Assembly (NCBI GenBank): GCA_002314635.1
Contig: DCGQ01000041.1
Location: 149-24,445, forward strand
DNA: 24,297 nucleotides
Origin: Clostridiales bacterium UBA1774
GTDB taxonomy: Bacteria > Bacillota > Clostridia > Oscillospirales > Oscillospiraceae
Reading direction: 5' to 3'
Made by a program: the position numbers and the translations under genes. Position 1 is the first letter of the stretch, and every line of letters starts with the position of its first letter. This document shows, in pieces, positions 1 through 7,943 of the stretch. The notes beneath the pieces were generated by a model that saw only the letters and a program-made list of their open reading frames with translations, ran no database searches and was not told where the DNA came from.

Positions 1-250
1 GCGGCTGTTCCGGCAGATAGCCGATTCTGCGCTTCGCTTCCCGGGGCTGTTCAAATATGTCATAGCCGTCAATGGTCACGCTGCCCTCCGAGGCGGCCAG
101 ACAGCCGGTCATGATATTCATGGTTGTGGATTTCCCTGCGCCATTGGGGCCGAGAAAACCATAGATCTGTCCTTTTTCCACGGTGAAAGAAAGATCCGAT
201 ACCGCTGTATGGCTCCCATATCGTTTGGTCAGGTGCTGTACTTCGATCAC
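1..250 (-). CDS. ABC transporter ATP-binding protein, N-terminal part (runs off window)
   Basis: This is the first 83 residues of an ATPase that powers an ABC transporter, probably an ABC-2 type exporter. The translation begins MIEVQHLTKRYG and carries a Walker A motif GPNGAGKST followed by the typical stretch ending GYLPEQP, where the Q-loop region begins. The start is a GTG at 250, chosen because an AAGGAGG ribosome binding site lies just upstream (about 257-263) and the family motif LTKRYG follows directly. The rest of the gene, with the signature and Walker B motifs, and any permease partner lie outside the window. The substrate cannot be told from this part. Confidence 0.93.
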   Translation of the reverse strand, partial: MIEVQHLTKRYGSHTAVSDLSFTVEKGQIYGFLGPNGAGKSTTMNIMTGCLAASEGSVTIDGYDIFEQPREAKRRIGYLPEQP

Positions 251-288
251 GAAAAGACCTCCTTACGGACTCATGTATTGCCGGTATC

Positions 289-297
289 AGTATAGCA
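289..297 (-). promoter_or_regulatory. Probable extended -10 promoter for the ABC ATPase gene
   Basis: On the minus strand TATACT (294-289) is preceded by TGC, giving an extended -10 element about 40 bases before the GTG start. No good -35 box is present at the right distance, which is common for extended -10 promoters. This is inference from sequence only. Confidence 0.4.
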
Positions 298-381
298 CGA
301 GCTTCTGAAAAATCATGCGAATTTCGGGAAGAAACTGTAACTTTCCCGTGAACCGGAGCTGAAATTCATTTCAGAAATGCC

Positions 382-406
382 AAATGGCGGCTGGCTGCCG
401 CCATTT
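382..406 (-). terminator. Hairpin terminator after the MutS-like operon
   Basis: A perfect 10-bp stem (AAATGGCGGC pairing with GCCGCCATTT) with a 5-base loop lies 8 bases beyond the stop codon of the downstream MutS-like gene. The U-tract on the minus strand is short, so termination may be only moderate. Confidence 0.65.
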
Positions 407-413
407 TAGTCAT

Positions 414-1910
414 TTATAATGTGATACCGCCGCGTTTCAGTGCATCCTCTGCATGGCTGACGCCCTCCGGTTCGCCGCGCACCACATGATAGGTAAAGCC
501 GTTCTGTTCATTCAGCAGGACCCGGATGGAACCCAGCCTGCTGCCCCACGGCAGTGTCTCCGTCAGACGGCTTCGGAAAATCGCAAGTTCATGCACATGA
601 GTCACCCAGATGCCTCTGGCGCCTGCCGCCATGCAGACGGCAATCACTTCGGCGGACAGGTCCCGCGTTTCATTGGGACCGGTGCCGGTCAGCGGTTCGT
701 TGAAAAGCACCATGCTCTCCCGTTCCAGTGCGCCAACCGTCCGCGCAATGCGGGTGGCCTCCTCTGTCAGCAGTCCCCGGCGTCCGTACTGCTGGCCATT
801 GGGTGCAAATACCGTGAGGATATTCTTCACCGGACTCAGCGCGGCTCTGGCTGCCGGAACCGGGAAACCCAGCTGACCCAGAAACTGGGTCAGTGCCACG
901 CTGAGCAGGAACACCGTTTTTCCGCCCTGATTGGCACCGGTGAGCAGCAGGATCTCGCCGCCTTCCTCCATGGTCAGGCTGTTGGGCACCGCCCGCTCTC
1001 CCCCGTCCAGAAGCAGCAGCGGATCGAACATATCTGTCATGTCAAAGACCTTCCGTTCTGCCGGGCAAAGCTCCGGGAAACAGAACGCCATGCCTTTCTC
1101 CCGCCAGAGCTTCATCAGACCGGAAGCTGCCAGACAAAGCAGCACATCCTTTTTCAGGCTGCGAAGCACCGCTGTCTCCCGCAGGACAAAGGTGGAAATG
1201 TCCTGCGATGCGGAAGCCACTGCACGCTGCAGCAGCATCCCGTCCATTTCGATCGCCCGGCGGGTCAGCATCATACGCCGCTTTTCCGGCTTCTTTTTGC
1301 TGCTGACATCGCCCTGCCACGGTTCCATCTGCAGCAGCTTCACCCGCTCCGGCTTCAGGCTTTCATCCAGATCAAAACCCAGTCGCATCTTTGCCGGGGA
1401 AACAAAACCGGCGCAGAGCGAGCGAAAATCCTCAGACACGGTCTGATAGCGCAGAGATTCGTGCATTCCGGTGAGCTGCGCAGAGAGTGCCTTCATTCCC
1501 TCGCTTTTCAGCGGCAGATCCCGAAACAGTCCGTCCAGTTCCTGAACTTTTTTCAGATAACTGTCCAGCCAGCTGAAATCGTCCAGTGAGAATCCAACAG
1601 CCATGGCATCATGACCGCCCCGGCGGGAGGAACCACCCCGTCCCTCCCAGCCATCCAGACAGTCCAGCAGCCGTTCCAGCGCGGGGATCAGCGCGGGGCA
1701 GTCCCGCACATCCTGCAATACTGCCTGTCGGTATTGCAGAAGCGAAAGATCATCCGTGAACAGCTCGCTCAGATCTCCCGCCGTCAGCCGATAATAACCG
1801 GAGGGAGAGCAGAATGCCGCCAGCCGTTCGATCTGAAGATCCTCCTCCGTCTGTGTCGGCACCGGCAGCGGTGCCGGTACATATCCCGCAGGGTACAGTA
1901 AACAACCCAT
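414..1910 (-). CDS. MutS-like ATPase (second of a tandem pair)
   Basis: A 498-residue member of the MutS/MSH superfamily, recognised by the C-terminal ATPase domain: Walker A GANQGGKT (325-332), a Walker B-like segment VLFNEP (401-406), and the H-loop WVTHVHE (around 435-441). The N-terminal mismatch-binding and connector domains of true MutS are absent, as is the C-terminal Smr nuclease domain of MutS2, so mismatch repair proper is unlikely. The middle (about 110-280) is probably the helical core/lever region. The Walker B aspartate is asparagine (Asn404), as in its upstream neighbour. It follows that gene after 32 bases, with its own AAGGTGAT ribosome binding site, so the two are surely co-transcribed and may form a heterodimer. 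A DNA structure or recombination role is possible but not shown. Confidence 0.85.
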   Translation of the reverse strand: MGCLLYPAGYVPAPLPVPTQTEEDLQIERLAAFCSPSGYYRLTAGDLSELFTDDLSLLQYRQAVLQDVRDCPALIPALERLLDCLDGWEGRGGSSRRGGHDAMAVGFSLDDFSWLDSYLKKVQELDGLFRDLPLKSEGMKALSAQLTGMHESLRYQTVSEDFRSLCAGFVSPAKMRLGFDLDESLKPERVKLLQMEPWQGDVSSKKKPEKRRMMLTRRAIEMDGMLLQRAVASASQDISTFVLRETAVLRSLKKDVLLCLAASGLMKLWREKGMAFCFPELCPAERKVFDMTDMFDPLLLLDGGERAVPNSLTMEEGGEILLLTGANQGGKTVFLLSVALTQFLGQLGFPVPAARAALSPVKNILTVFAPNGQQYGRRGLLTEEATRIARTVGALERESMVLFNEPLTGTGPNETRDLSAEVIAVCMAAGARGIWVTHVHELAIFRSRLTETLPWGSRLGSIRVLLNEQNGFTYHVVRGEPEGVSHAEDALKRGGITL

Positions 1911-1942
1911 GATATATCACCTTATCCGTTATCTGATTTGTC

Positions 1943-3715
1943 TCAGGAATCGGCCCGGAAAAGTCCCATCCCGACTTTCTGCCACTCCTGACCATCCATA
2001 TGCACGTCCAGTCCGCGTTCCTGCAGCTGTTTCAGCATTTCCGGCAGGCTGACGCCTGCTTTCGCCGCGACGGCTCTGGCGTGACTGTCCGGCGGAGGCG
2101 GTGCCTCCCGCAGCTGATACAGGTAGCGGATTCCCTCCGCGCCTGTTTCCGCAGTCATGACCATACTTTTCAGCTGCCCGGAAATCCGTTTTTCCGCAAA
2201 CAGCTCCTGCAGCCGGGGCCAGATATGATTAAAATGCGTCACCAGAATGTTTGTCACTTGTTTTTCTGACAGGGATGCCAGCAGGTCGGCACAAATATCG
2301 CCGCCCTCTTTGGCGCTGGTGCTGGTCATAGGTTCATTCAGCAGCATCAGACTGTCAGCCGTCATCTGCTGCCGGAGAACACCCAGTCTCTGTACCTCCA
2401 GACCCATGCGGCTGTCCGCACCGGTCTCGCTTTCACCGGCAGCAAAGAGGGTCAGCAGTGCATCCCGGGGCGCAAAGGAGGCCTCCTGTGCCGGAAGAAG
2501 CAGCCCCAGCTGTGCCAGAAACAGCAGTTGTCCGCACAGGATGAGCCAGCAGGTCTTACCGGAGCTGTTTGGGCCTGTCACCAGAATGCTGCCGCCGGGC
2601 GCAAGGTCGATATCATTGGGAACCGGCAGCAGTCCGGTACAGGTCTGCTCCGGCAGATACGCTTTCTTTGCGGACAGCACCCGTTCCGCTCCCACTGCCG
2701 GGCTGCACAGAGGTGCGCCCTTTTCCCGCAGCTTTCGGGCGAAATCGGCGGCAGCGGTATAAAACAGCAGCGCATCCCGCAGGCTCAGAAGCGTCTCCGA
2801 AGCATCCACCGGCAGCTTCCAGACTGCTTCCCGCTGCTTTGTCAGCGTGGTACGCAGTTCATACCCCACCTCACTGAGCAGGTATTCCTGAAACAGCGTG
2901 GCGGACCCGTTCTGCGGGAAGGCAAAACCATTGGTGATGCCGCTGCGCTCTCCCTCTGCTCCCGCTCCGGCAAACATACCCGGGCGGGGATAGCTCTCCT
3001 CCCGCGTTTCCGCAACCTCCAGTCCCACAATGCCCATGTGCCCGTCCATGCACACATCAATGGCAAAGGACCCAAGGCCTTTCCAATCCCGGTCCAGTCC
3101 GTCCAGCACCGCAAGCATATGCTCCGCATTTCCGCTGCGGCAGTTTTCCTCCGCCCAGTCCCGCAGTGTCCGCAGAACCGGACTCTGCAGCGGCAGCTTC
3201 GCCATACCGTCCCGCAGCAGGCAGAGGGCCTCTGCGGTTCCCCGTGCCTGCCGTTTCCGGAACATGGTCAGACGCAGCAGCTGGGCATAGCGGTTATCCG
3301 AGGCATTTTCCTCCAGAATATCCGCACCCTGCTTGCTCAGATTTTTTTCCAGCTTCAATACGGCCTTTTTTACGCCATCCATCGCCGCATCCACTCTGGA
3401 GACCCGAAGGCCGCCCATATTGTCCTGCACACCCTTTACTGCCAGTTCCAGCTCCGCAAGCCGCTCTGTCAGCCTTTTCAGGGTCTCCGTCAGTTCTGCA
3501 TTGTCAAGCAGCTCCGCAATGGTCTGCTGTCTGATTGCAATCGTCTCCGGGTCCCGGGTCAGCATGGGATTCAGGAAGCTCAGTGCCTCCTCCCCGTTTC
3601 TGCCGGGCAGCAGGAGTGCGCCCAGCCGTTCCAGTTCCAGATCCTGTTGGGAAAGGGAGATATCCATTTCCCCGCTGTGATCCCCGTTTGGCCAGAGAAG
3701 TGTGGTTCCTGTCAT
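1943..3715 (-). CDS. MutS-like ATPase (first of a tandem pair)
   Basis: A 590-residue MutS/MSH-superfamily protein. Walker A is GPNSSGKT (381-388), the Walker B-like segment is LMLLNEP (456-462) followed by TSTS, as MutS proteins have a small-residue run after the catalytic Glu, and the H-loop is VTHFNHIW (492-499). The region 50-350 is largely helical, matching the core/clamp part of the family. It has no recognisable mismatch-binding domain at the N terminus and no Smr domain at the C terminus. The start ATG at 3715 has GGAG eight bases upstream. The gene opens the operon, with a promoter at 3747-3775, and is followed after 32 bases by the related 498-residue protein. Both have Asn instead of the usual Walker B Asp. 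Function is unknown. Confidence 0.87.
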   Translation of the reverse strand: MTGTTLLWPNGDHSGEMDISLSQQDLELERLGALLLPGRNGEEALSFLNPMLTRDPETIAIRQQTIAELLDNAELTETLKRLTERLAELELAVKGVQDNMGGLRVSRVDAAMDGVKKAVLKLEKNLSKQGADILEENASDNRYAQLLRLTMFRKRQARGTAEALCLLRDGMAKLPLQSPVLRTLRDWAEENCRSGNAEHMLAVLDGLDRDWKGLGSFAIDVCMDGHMGIVGLEVAETREESYPRPGMFAGAGAEGERSGITNGFAFPQNGSATLFQEYLLSEVGYELRTTLTKQREAVWKLPVDASETLLSLRDALLFYTAAADFARKLREKGAPLCSPAVGAERVLSAKKAYLPEQTCTGLLPVPNDIDLAPGGSILVTGPNSSGKTCWLILCGQLLFLAQLGLLLPAQEASFAPRDALLTLFAAGESETGADSRMGLEVQRLGVLRQQMTADSLMLLNEPMTSTSAKEGGDICADLLASLSEKQVTNILVTHFNHIWPRLQELFAEKRISGQLKSMVMTAETGAEGIRYLYQLREAPPPPDSHARAVAAKAGVSLPEMLKQLQERGLDVHMDGQEWQKVGMGLFRADS

Positions 3716-3746
3716 TTTTCTGCTCCATTTCTGTTACAATATCTGC

Positions 3747-3775
3747 ATTTTATACGGATATGGAAAAAAAGTCAA
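3747..3775 (-). promoter_or_regulatory. Promoter of the MutS-like operon
   Basis: On the minus strand TTGACT (3775-3770) and TAAAAT (3752-3747) are 17 bases apart, a good sigma-A match about 30 bases before the start codon. An alternative -10, TATAAA, overlaps it with a 15-base spacer. Confidence 0.65.
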
Positions 3776-3793
3776 TTCTGTGACAGGTTCCAC

Positions 3794-3834
3794 TTGTTAA
3801 ATTTGCGATTCACTGTTATAATGCTATCAGTGAA
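3794..3834 (+). promoter_or_regulatory. Promoter of the aldehyde oxidoreductase gene, with overlapping inverted repeat
   Basis: TTGTTA (3794-3799), a 17-base spacer and TATAAT (3817-3822) form a strong promoter with an extended TG element at 3814-3815. A 7-bp inverted repeat, TTCACTG (3809-3815) and CAGTGAA (3828-3834) with a 12-base spacer, brackets the -10 box and the likely transcription start, a placement suited to a repressor site. The repressor identity is unknown. Confidence 0.7.
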
Positions 3835-3880
3835 AATAGCGCATAGGAAACCACATTCTTAGTATGAAAGGATGATAAGA

Positions 3881-6709
3881 TTGGCTAAACTCACCAGAAT
3901 GGCCTTCGAGATCAATGGCGTCAACCGTTTTGTCATCGTTGATCCGGAGAAGGACAAGCTCTCCACCGTACTGCGGCGGATGGGTCTCACCGGCGTAAAG
4001 GTCGGCTGCGGCATCGGCGTCTGCGGTGCCTGCACCGTACTGATCGATGACGAGCCGGTTCGTTCCTGCACCAAGAAGATCGGCAGCATCCCCGAGAACA
4101 GCCGCATCCTCACCATTGAGGGCATCGGCGCTCCCGGTCGTCTGCATCCCCTGCAGCAGGCATGGATCACCTACGGCGGCATTCAGTGCGGCTTCTGCAC
4201 CCCTGGCTTCATCGTCTCCGCTTATGGTCTGCTGCTGAAGAATCCTAACCCCACCCGTGAAGAGGTTCGTGACTGGTTCCGCGTGCACAAGAACGTGTGC
4301 CGCTGCACCGGCTACAAGCCCATCGTGGACTCCGTCATGGCCGCTGCCGCTGTCATGCGCGGTGAAAAGACCATGGAGGACATCACCTACAAGTATCAGG
4401 GTGAGGACATCTACGGCTCCCGCTTCCCCCGTCCCACTGCTCTGGCCAAGGCTACCGGTCTTGCCGACTACGGCGATGATCTGGCCCTCAAGATGCCCGA
4501 CGGCGTTGCTTTCCTGGCTCCCGTGCTGGGCGAAGCCACCCATGCCAACATCATTGACATCGACGTGTCCGAAGCCGAGAAGATGCCCGGCGTCATCAAG
4601 GTTCTGACCGCCAAGGATGTTAAGGGCACCAATAACATTGACTTCCCCGCCGTTGTACCGCGTCAGCGCGGCAGCGGTCTGACCGAGTTCCCCATCATCT
4701 GCGGCGAGAAACTCTGCCGTCAGGGCGACGTGGTGGCTCTGGTCTGTGCCGATACCCGTGACCATGCCCGCGAGGCCGCCAAGAAGGTCAAGCAGACTCT
4801 GGAAGTTCTGCCCGCCTACATGACGCTGCCCGAGGCTGTCATGCCCAACTCCATCCAGCTGCACAAGAATGTGCCCAACTTCTACATGGAGCAGCCCTGC
4901 TACAAGGGCAATGCCCCCGAGGTCATCGAGGATGCTCCCATTGTCGTGGAAGGTGCTTTCCACAGCCAGCATGAGCCCCACCTGCCCATCGAGCCCGATA
5001 CCGTTCAGGCTTACTGGGGGGCTGACGGCATGATGACCGTTCAGTGCAAGGCTCAGGCTCTCGACGAAGCCCGCGACGGCATCGCACAGGGCTGCGGCAT
5101 TCCCAAGGAAAACGTCCGCGTGATCGAAAACACCGTCGGCGGCTCCTTCGGCTACGCTGTCACCGCCAACACCTACGCGCTGGCTGTCACCGCTGTCCAG
5201 AATCTGGATATGCCTGTCAGCATGACCCTCAGCTGGGATGAGTTCCAGCATATGAGCGGCAAGCGCAGCGCCACCTACACCAACGGCCGTCTGGCTGTCA
5301 GCAAGGATGGCAAGATTCTGGCTGCCGAATATGACTGTGGTCTGGATCACGGCGCTTACGGCGTGGTTGCCGGCAAGATCTTCAACAATCTGGTGTCCGT
5401 GGGCTTCCACGGCTACAACGTGCCCGCTTTCCGCGGTCTGGCTCGCGGCGTCGCCACCAACCAGGGCTTCAACGCTGCTTACCGTGGATTCGGCGCTCCT
5501 CAGATCTACACCTGCACCGAGGCCCTGATCGACATGGCCGCTGAGAAGTGCGGCATGGATCCCTGGGAGTTCCGCTATCAGAACGTGGCGCAGCCCGGCG
5601 ATCTGACCATCAACAGCCGTCCCTATCAGGATTACCCCTACAAGCATATGCTGGAGCTGATCAAGCCCGCTTACGACCAGTACAAGGCGGAAGCCGAGGA
5701 AGGCAAGAAGCAGGGCAAGGCTGTCGGCGTCGGCATTTCTCTGGGCGGCTTCCTCATCACCATCGGCATGTTCGACCAGGCTGAAGCAGCTCTGGAACTG
5801 ATGCCCAACGGTGATGTGACCCTGTATGACACCTGGGAAGACATCGGACAGGGCGGCGATATCGGCTCCCTGACCCATGCCGTGAAGGCTCTGGAGCCGC
5901 TCGGCATCAAGCCCAGCCAGGTTCGTCTGGTCATGAACGACTCCAAGACCTGCCCGGATACCGGCATTGCCGCCGCTTCCCGCAGCCATTACATGGGCGG
6001 CCGCGCCATCATCGACGCTGCCAACCAGTTGATGGAGGCCATGAAGAAGGCTGACGGCACCTACCGTACCTATGACGAGATGATCGCAGAGAACATCGCC
6101 GTCAAGTACATCGGTCACTATGACCAGTTCAACATCGGTCTTCCTCCCGGACTGGATCCCAACACCGGCGAGGGCGAGAAGAACCCCACCTATATGTACG
6201 CTGTCAACACCTGCCTGGTGGAAGTCGATACTGCTTCCGGCAAAACGCAGGTCAAGCGCTGGACCACCGTTGCCGACATCGGCGTCATCGGCAACCGTCT
6301 GGCTGTCGAAGGTCAGGCTTACGGCGGCCTGAGCCACTCCATCGGCTTCGCTCTGAGTGAGAACTATCTGGCTGACAAGAAGACCAGCACGCTGGCCGGT
6401 GCCGGTGTTCCCACCATCGACATGATTCCCGATGATTATAACGTGATGTTTGTTGAGACTCCCAGACCCGATGGTCCTCACGGAAGCTGCGGCTGCTCCG
6501 AGTGCTTCCAGTCCTCCGGTCATATGGCCGTCATCAACGCCATCAAGGATGCCTGCGGCGTGCGGATCTTCCAGCTGCCCGCCACTCCCGACAAGGTCAA
6601 GGCTGCTCTGGCCGACAAGGCCGCCGGCAAGGAAGAGAAGCCTGAATTCTGGTTCCTCGGCTCCGATATGGACGACGAGCTGGAGCTCATCAAGGCCAAT
6701 CCCATGTAA
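3881..6709 (+). CDS. mop: Molybdenum iron-sulfur aldehyde oxidoreductase (xanthine oxidase family)
   Basis: This enzyme likely oxidises aldehydes to carboxylic acids using a molybdopterin cofactor and two [2Fe-2S] clusters in the cytoplasm. It is 942 residues from a TTG start at 3881. That start is chosen because AAAGGA (3867-3872) lies 8 bases upstream; the ATG at 3872 overlaps this site. Cluster ligands are Cys43, 48, 51, 63 (plant ferredoxin-like domain) and Cys103, 106, 140, 142 (helical domain), each exactly three residues shifted from the Desulfovibrio gigas Mop enzyme as I recall it. The molybdopterin domain follows from about 180, with EPHLPIEPD and GFGAPQ motifs and the catalytic base Glu874. 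Odd points: Glu874 sits in CGCSEC instead of the usual GVGE context, and about 31 extra residues end the protein. No XdhC-type maturation gene is adjacent. Codon bias is extreme, suggesting high expression. The substrate is not known. Confidence 0.92.
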   Translation: MAKLTRMAFEINGVNRFVIVDPEKDKLSTVLRRMGLTGVKVGCGIGVCGACTVLIDDEPVRSCTKKIGSIPENSRILTIEGIGAPGRLHPLQQAWITYGGIQCGFCTPGFIVSAYGLLLKNPNPTREEVRDWFRVHKNVCRCTGYKPIVDSVMAAAAVMRGEKTMEDITYKYQGEDIYGSRFPRPTALAKATGLADYGDDLALKMPDGVAFLAPVLGEATHANIIDIDVSEAEKMPGVIKVLTAKDVKGTNNIDFPAVVPRQRGSGLTEFPIICGEKLCRQGDVVALVCADTRDHAREAAKKVKQTLEVLPAYMTLPEAVMPNSIQLHKNVPNFYMEQPCYKGNAPEVIEDAPIVVEGAFHSQHEPHLPIEPDTVQAYWGADGMMTVQCKAQALDEARDGIAQGCGIPKENVRVIENTVGGSFGYAVTANTYALAVTAVQNLDMPVSMTLSWDEFQHMSGKRSATYTNGRLAVSKDGKILAAEYDCGLDHGAYGVVAGKIFNNLVSVGFHGYNVPAFRGLARGVATNQGFNAAYRGFGAPQIYTCTEALIDMAAEKCGMDPWEFRYQNVAQPGDLTINSRPYQDYPYKHMLELIKPAYDQYKAEAEEGKKQGKAVGVGISLGGFLITIGMFDQAEAALELMPNGDVTLYDTWEDIGQGGDIGSLTHAVKALEPLGIKPSQVRLVMNDSKTCPDTGIAAASRSHYMGGRAIIDAANQLMEAMKKADGTYRTYDEMIAENIAVKYIGHYDQFNIGLPPGLDPNTGEGEKNPTYMYAVNTCLVEVDTASGKTQVKRWTTVADIGVIGNRLAVEGQAYGGLSHSIGFALSENYLADKKTSTLAGAGVPTIDMIPDDYNVMFVETPRPDGPHGSCGCSECFQSSGHMAVINAIKDACGVRIFQLPATPDKVKAALADKAAGKEEKPEFWFLGSDMDDELELIKANPM

Positions 6710-6718
6710 TGGATATCT

Positions 6719-6757
6719 AAAGAGGCGTCGGTTCTTCGGAATCGACACCTCTTTTTT
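6719..6757 (+). terminator. Rho-independent terminator of the aldehyde oxidoreductase gene
   Basis: A stem of AAAGAGG plus GTCGGTTC pairs with GAATCGAC plus CCTCTTT, with one internal C/A mismatch, capped by a cUUCGg tetraloop and followed by a run of T. It lies 10 bases after the stop codon. Confidence 0.92.
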
Positions 6758-6799
6758 AGAAAAACCGCTGTATGCGTTTTCGGCGCACACAGCGGTTTT
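6758..6799 (-). terminator. Rho-independent terminator of the flotillin operon
   Basis: A 16-bp stem (6761-6776 pairing with 6784-6799) contains one position that is a G-U pair only in the minus-strand transcript, and the minus strand runs into TTTTTCT. Both facts indicate use on the minus strand, directly after the small gene at 6806-6967. Confidence 0.88.
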
Positions 6800-6805
6800 C
6801 TCATT

Positions 6806-6967
6806 TTATCGGCCGTTCTTTTTTCCGCGCAGGGCCAGCGGTTTTCCCATAACCTCCGACCAGATCAGCGCAGAGCGAAGGGTTCCGGCGGTACGCCAGT
6901 CGGGTTTTTCGGTTTTCGCCTTCGCCGGACTAACAGGTGCTCCGGCCTGCTTTACCGGTGCCGCCAT
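6806..6967 (-). CDS. 53-residue basic protein at the end of the flotillin operon
   Basis: I do not recognise this gene, but it looks real. Its ATG (6967) directly abuts the floA stop codon (TAAATG), with GAGGAG as ribosome binding site inside the end of floA, and its stop lies 7 bases before a strong terminator stem. The first 22 residues are rich in Ala, Pro and Lys and look like a flexible linker. The second half, with RSALIWSEVMGKPLALR (31-47), could form an amphipathic helix followed by a basic tail. There is no transmembrane segment. The position matches yqfB in Bacillus, a small gene after floA, but I cannot claim homology. Role inferred: a small partner of FloA or an unrelated coupled protein. 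Confidence 0.72.
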   Translation of the reverse strand: MAAPVKQAGAPVSPAKAKTEKPDWRTAGTLRSALIWSEVMGKPLALRGKKNGR

Positions 6968-7939
6968 TTACTTCTTCTCCTCTTCCGCAATGGCGTCACG
7001 CATATGGGTATCTGCAATCACATTCTGCATATTGTAGTAATCCAGCACGCCCAGATGTCCGTCCCGCAGGGCGGCAGCCATGGCCATGGGCACCTCGGCT
7101 TCGGCCTCCACCACCTTGGCCTTCATTTCCTGTGTCTTGGCCTTCATCTCCTGCTCGTTGGCGATGGCCATGGCGCGGCGTTCCTCTGCCTTGGCCTGTG
7201 CGATCTTCTTGTCGGCCTCAGCCTGATCGGCCTGCAGCTGTGCGCCGATGTTGCGGCCCACATCAATATCCGCGATGTCGATGGAGAGGATCTCAAAAGC
7301 AGTGCCTGCTTCCAGACCCTTGCTCAGCACGGTCCGGGAGATCAGGTCCGGGTTTTCCAGCACTTCCTTGTGGGTAGCTGCGGAGCCGATGGTGGTGACT
7401 ACGCCTTCGCCCACTCGGGCAATGACGGTCTGTTCACCGGCACCGCCGACCAGACGGTCGATATTGGCACGGACGGTGACCTTCGCCTTGGCCTTCAGTT
7501 CAATACCGTCCTTGGCGATGGCGGCAACCACGGGGGTCTCGATAACCTTGGGATTGACGCTCATCTGCACGGCCTCCAGCACGTCACGACCGGCAAGGTC
7601 GATGGCAGCGGCCCGTTCAAACTCCAGCGGGATATCGGCACGCTGAGCCGCGATCAAAGCATTGACCACCCGGTCCACATTGCCGCCGGCCAGATAGTGT
7701 GCTTCCAGCTTGTTGATGGACAGCTTGATGCCGCCCTTCACAGCCTTGATCATCGGATTGACGATCAGCGGCGGGGATACACGGCGAAGGCGCATTCCCA
7801 CCAGAGCAAACAAACCCACCCGCACATTGGAGGACAGAGCGCTGATCCACAGACCTACCGGAATGAACCGGAACAGCAGGATCAGGAAAAGGATAATGAC
7901 TACAACCAAAACAATCGGTATTGTGGCTAGTGCTGGCAT
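6968..7939 (-). CDS. floA: Flotillin-like protein FloA
   Basis: A 323-residue FloA (YqfA family) membrane scaffold protein that organises functional membrane microdomains. An N-terminal hydrophobic hairpin-like segment (about 6-31, ending RFIPVGLW) anchors it, followed by the SPFH core (about 40-230) and a charged, Ala/Glu/Lys-rich coiled region (236-290) for oligomerisation. Length and the conserved LxxAxxxNV, NPxxxxTPxVAAIAKDGI and RVGEGVVTTIGS stretches fit the family closely. The start is ATG 7939, since AAAGGAG lies just upstream; an in-frame ATG at 7957 precedes that site and is unlikely. The gene starts 4 bases after nfeD, its usual partner, so the two are translationally coupled. Confidence 0.96.
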   Translation of the reverse strand: MPALATIPIVLVVVIILFLILLFRFIPVGLWISALSSNVRVGLFALVGMRLRRVSPPLIVNPMIKAVKGGIKLSINKLEAHYLAGGNVDRVVNALIAAQRADIPLEFERAAAIDLAGRDVLEAVQMSVNPKVIETPVVAAIAKDGIELKAKAKVTVRANIDRLVGGAGEQTVIARVGEGVVTTIGSAATHKEVLENPDLISRTVLSKGLEAGTAFEILSIDIADIDVGRNIGAQLQADQAEADKKIAQAKAEERRAMAIANEQEMKAKTQEMKAKVVEAEAEVPMAMAAALRDGHLGVLDYYNMQNVIADTHMRDAIAEEEKK

Positions 7940-7943
7940 AAAA

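Noticed and set aside
2528..3862. A 444-residue plus-strand frame opposite the first MutS-like gene.
   Set aside because: It is antisense to a clear ATPase gene, contains no domain and overlaps both divergent promoters.
3827..6790. A 987-residue open frame on the minus strand opposite the aldehyde oxidoreductase gene.
   Set aside because: It is an artefact of the strong codon bias of the plus-strand gene. It has low-complexity Gly/Ala/Asp composition, no recognisable domain, and spans the real gene's terminator and promoter.
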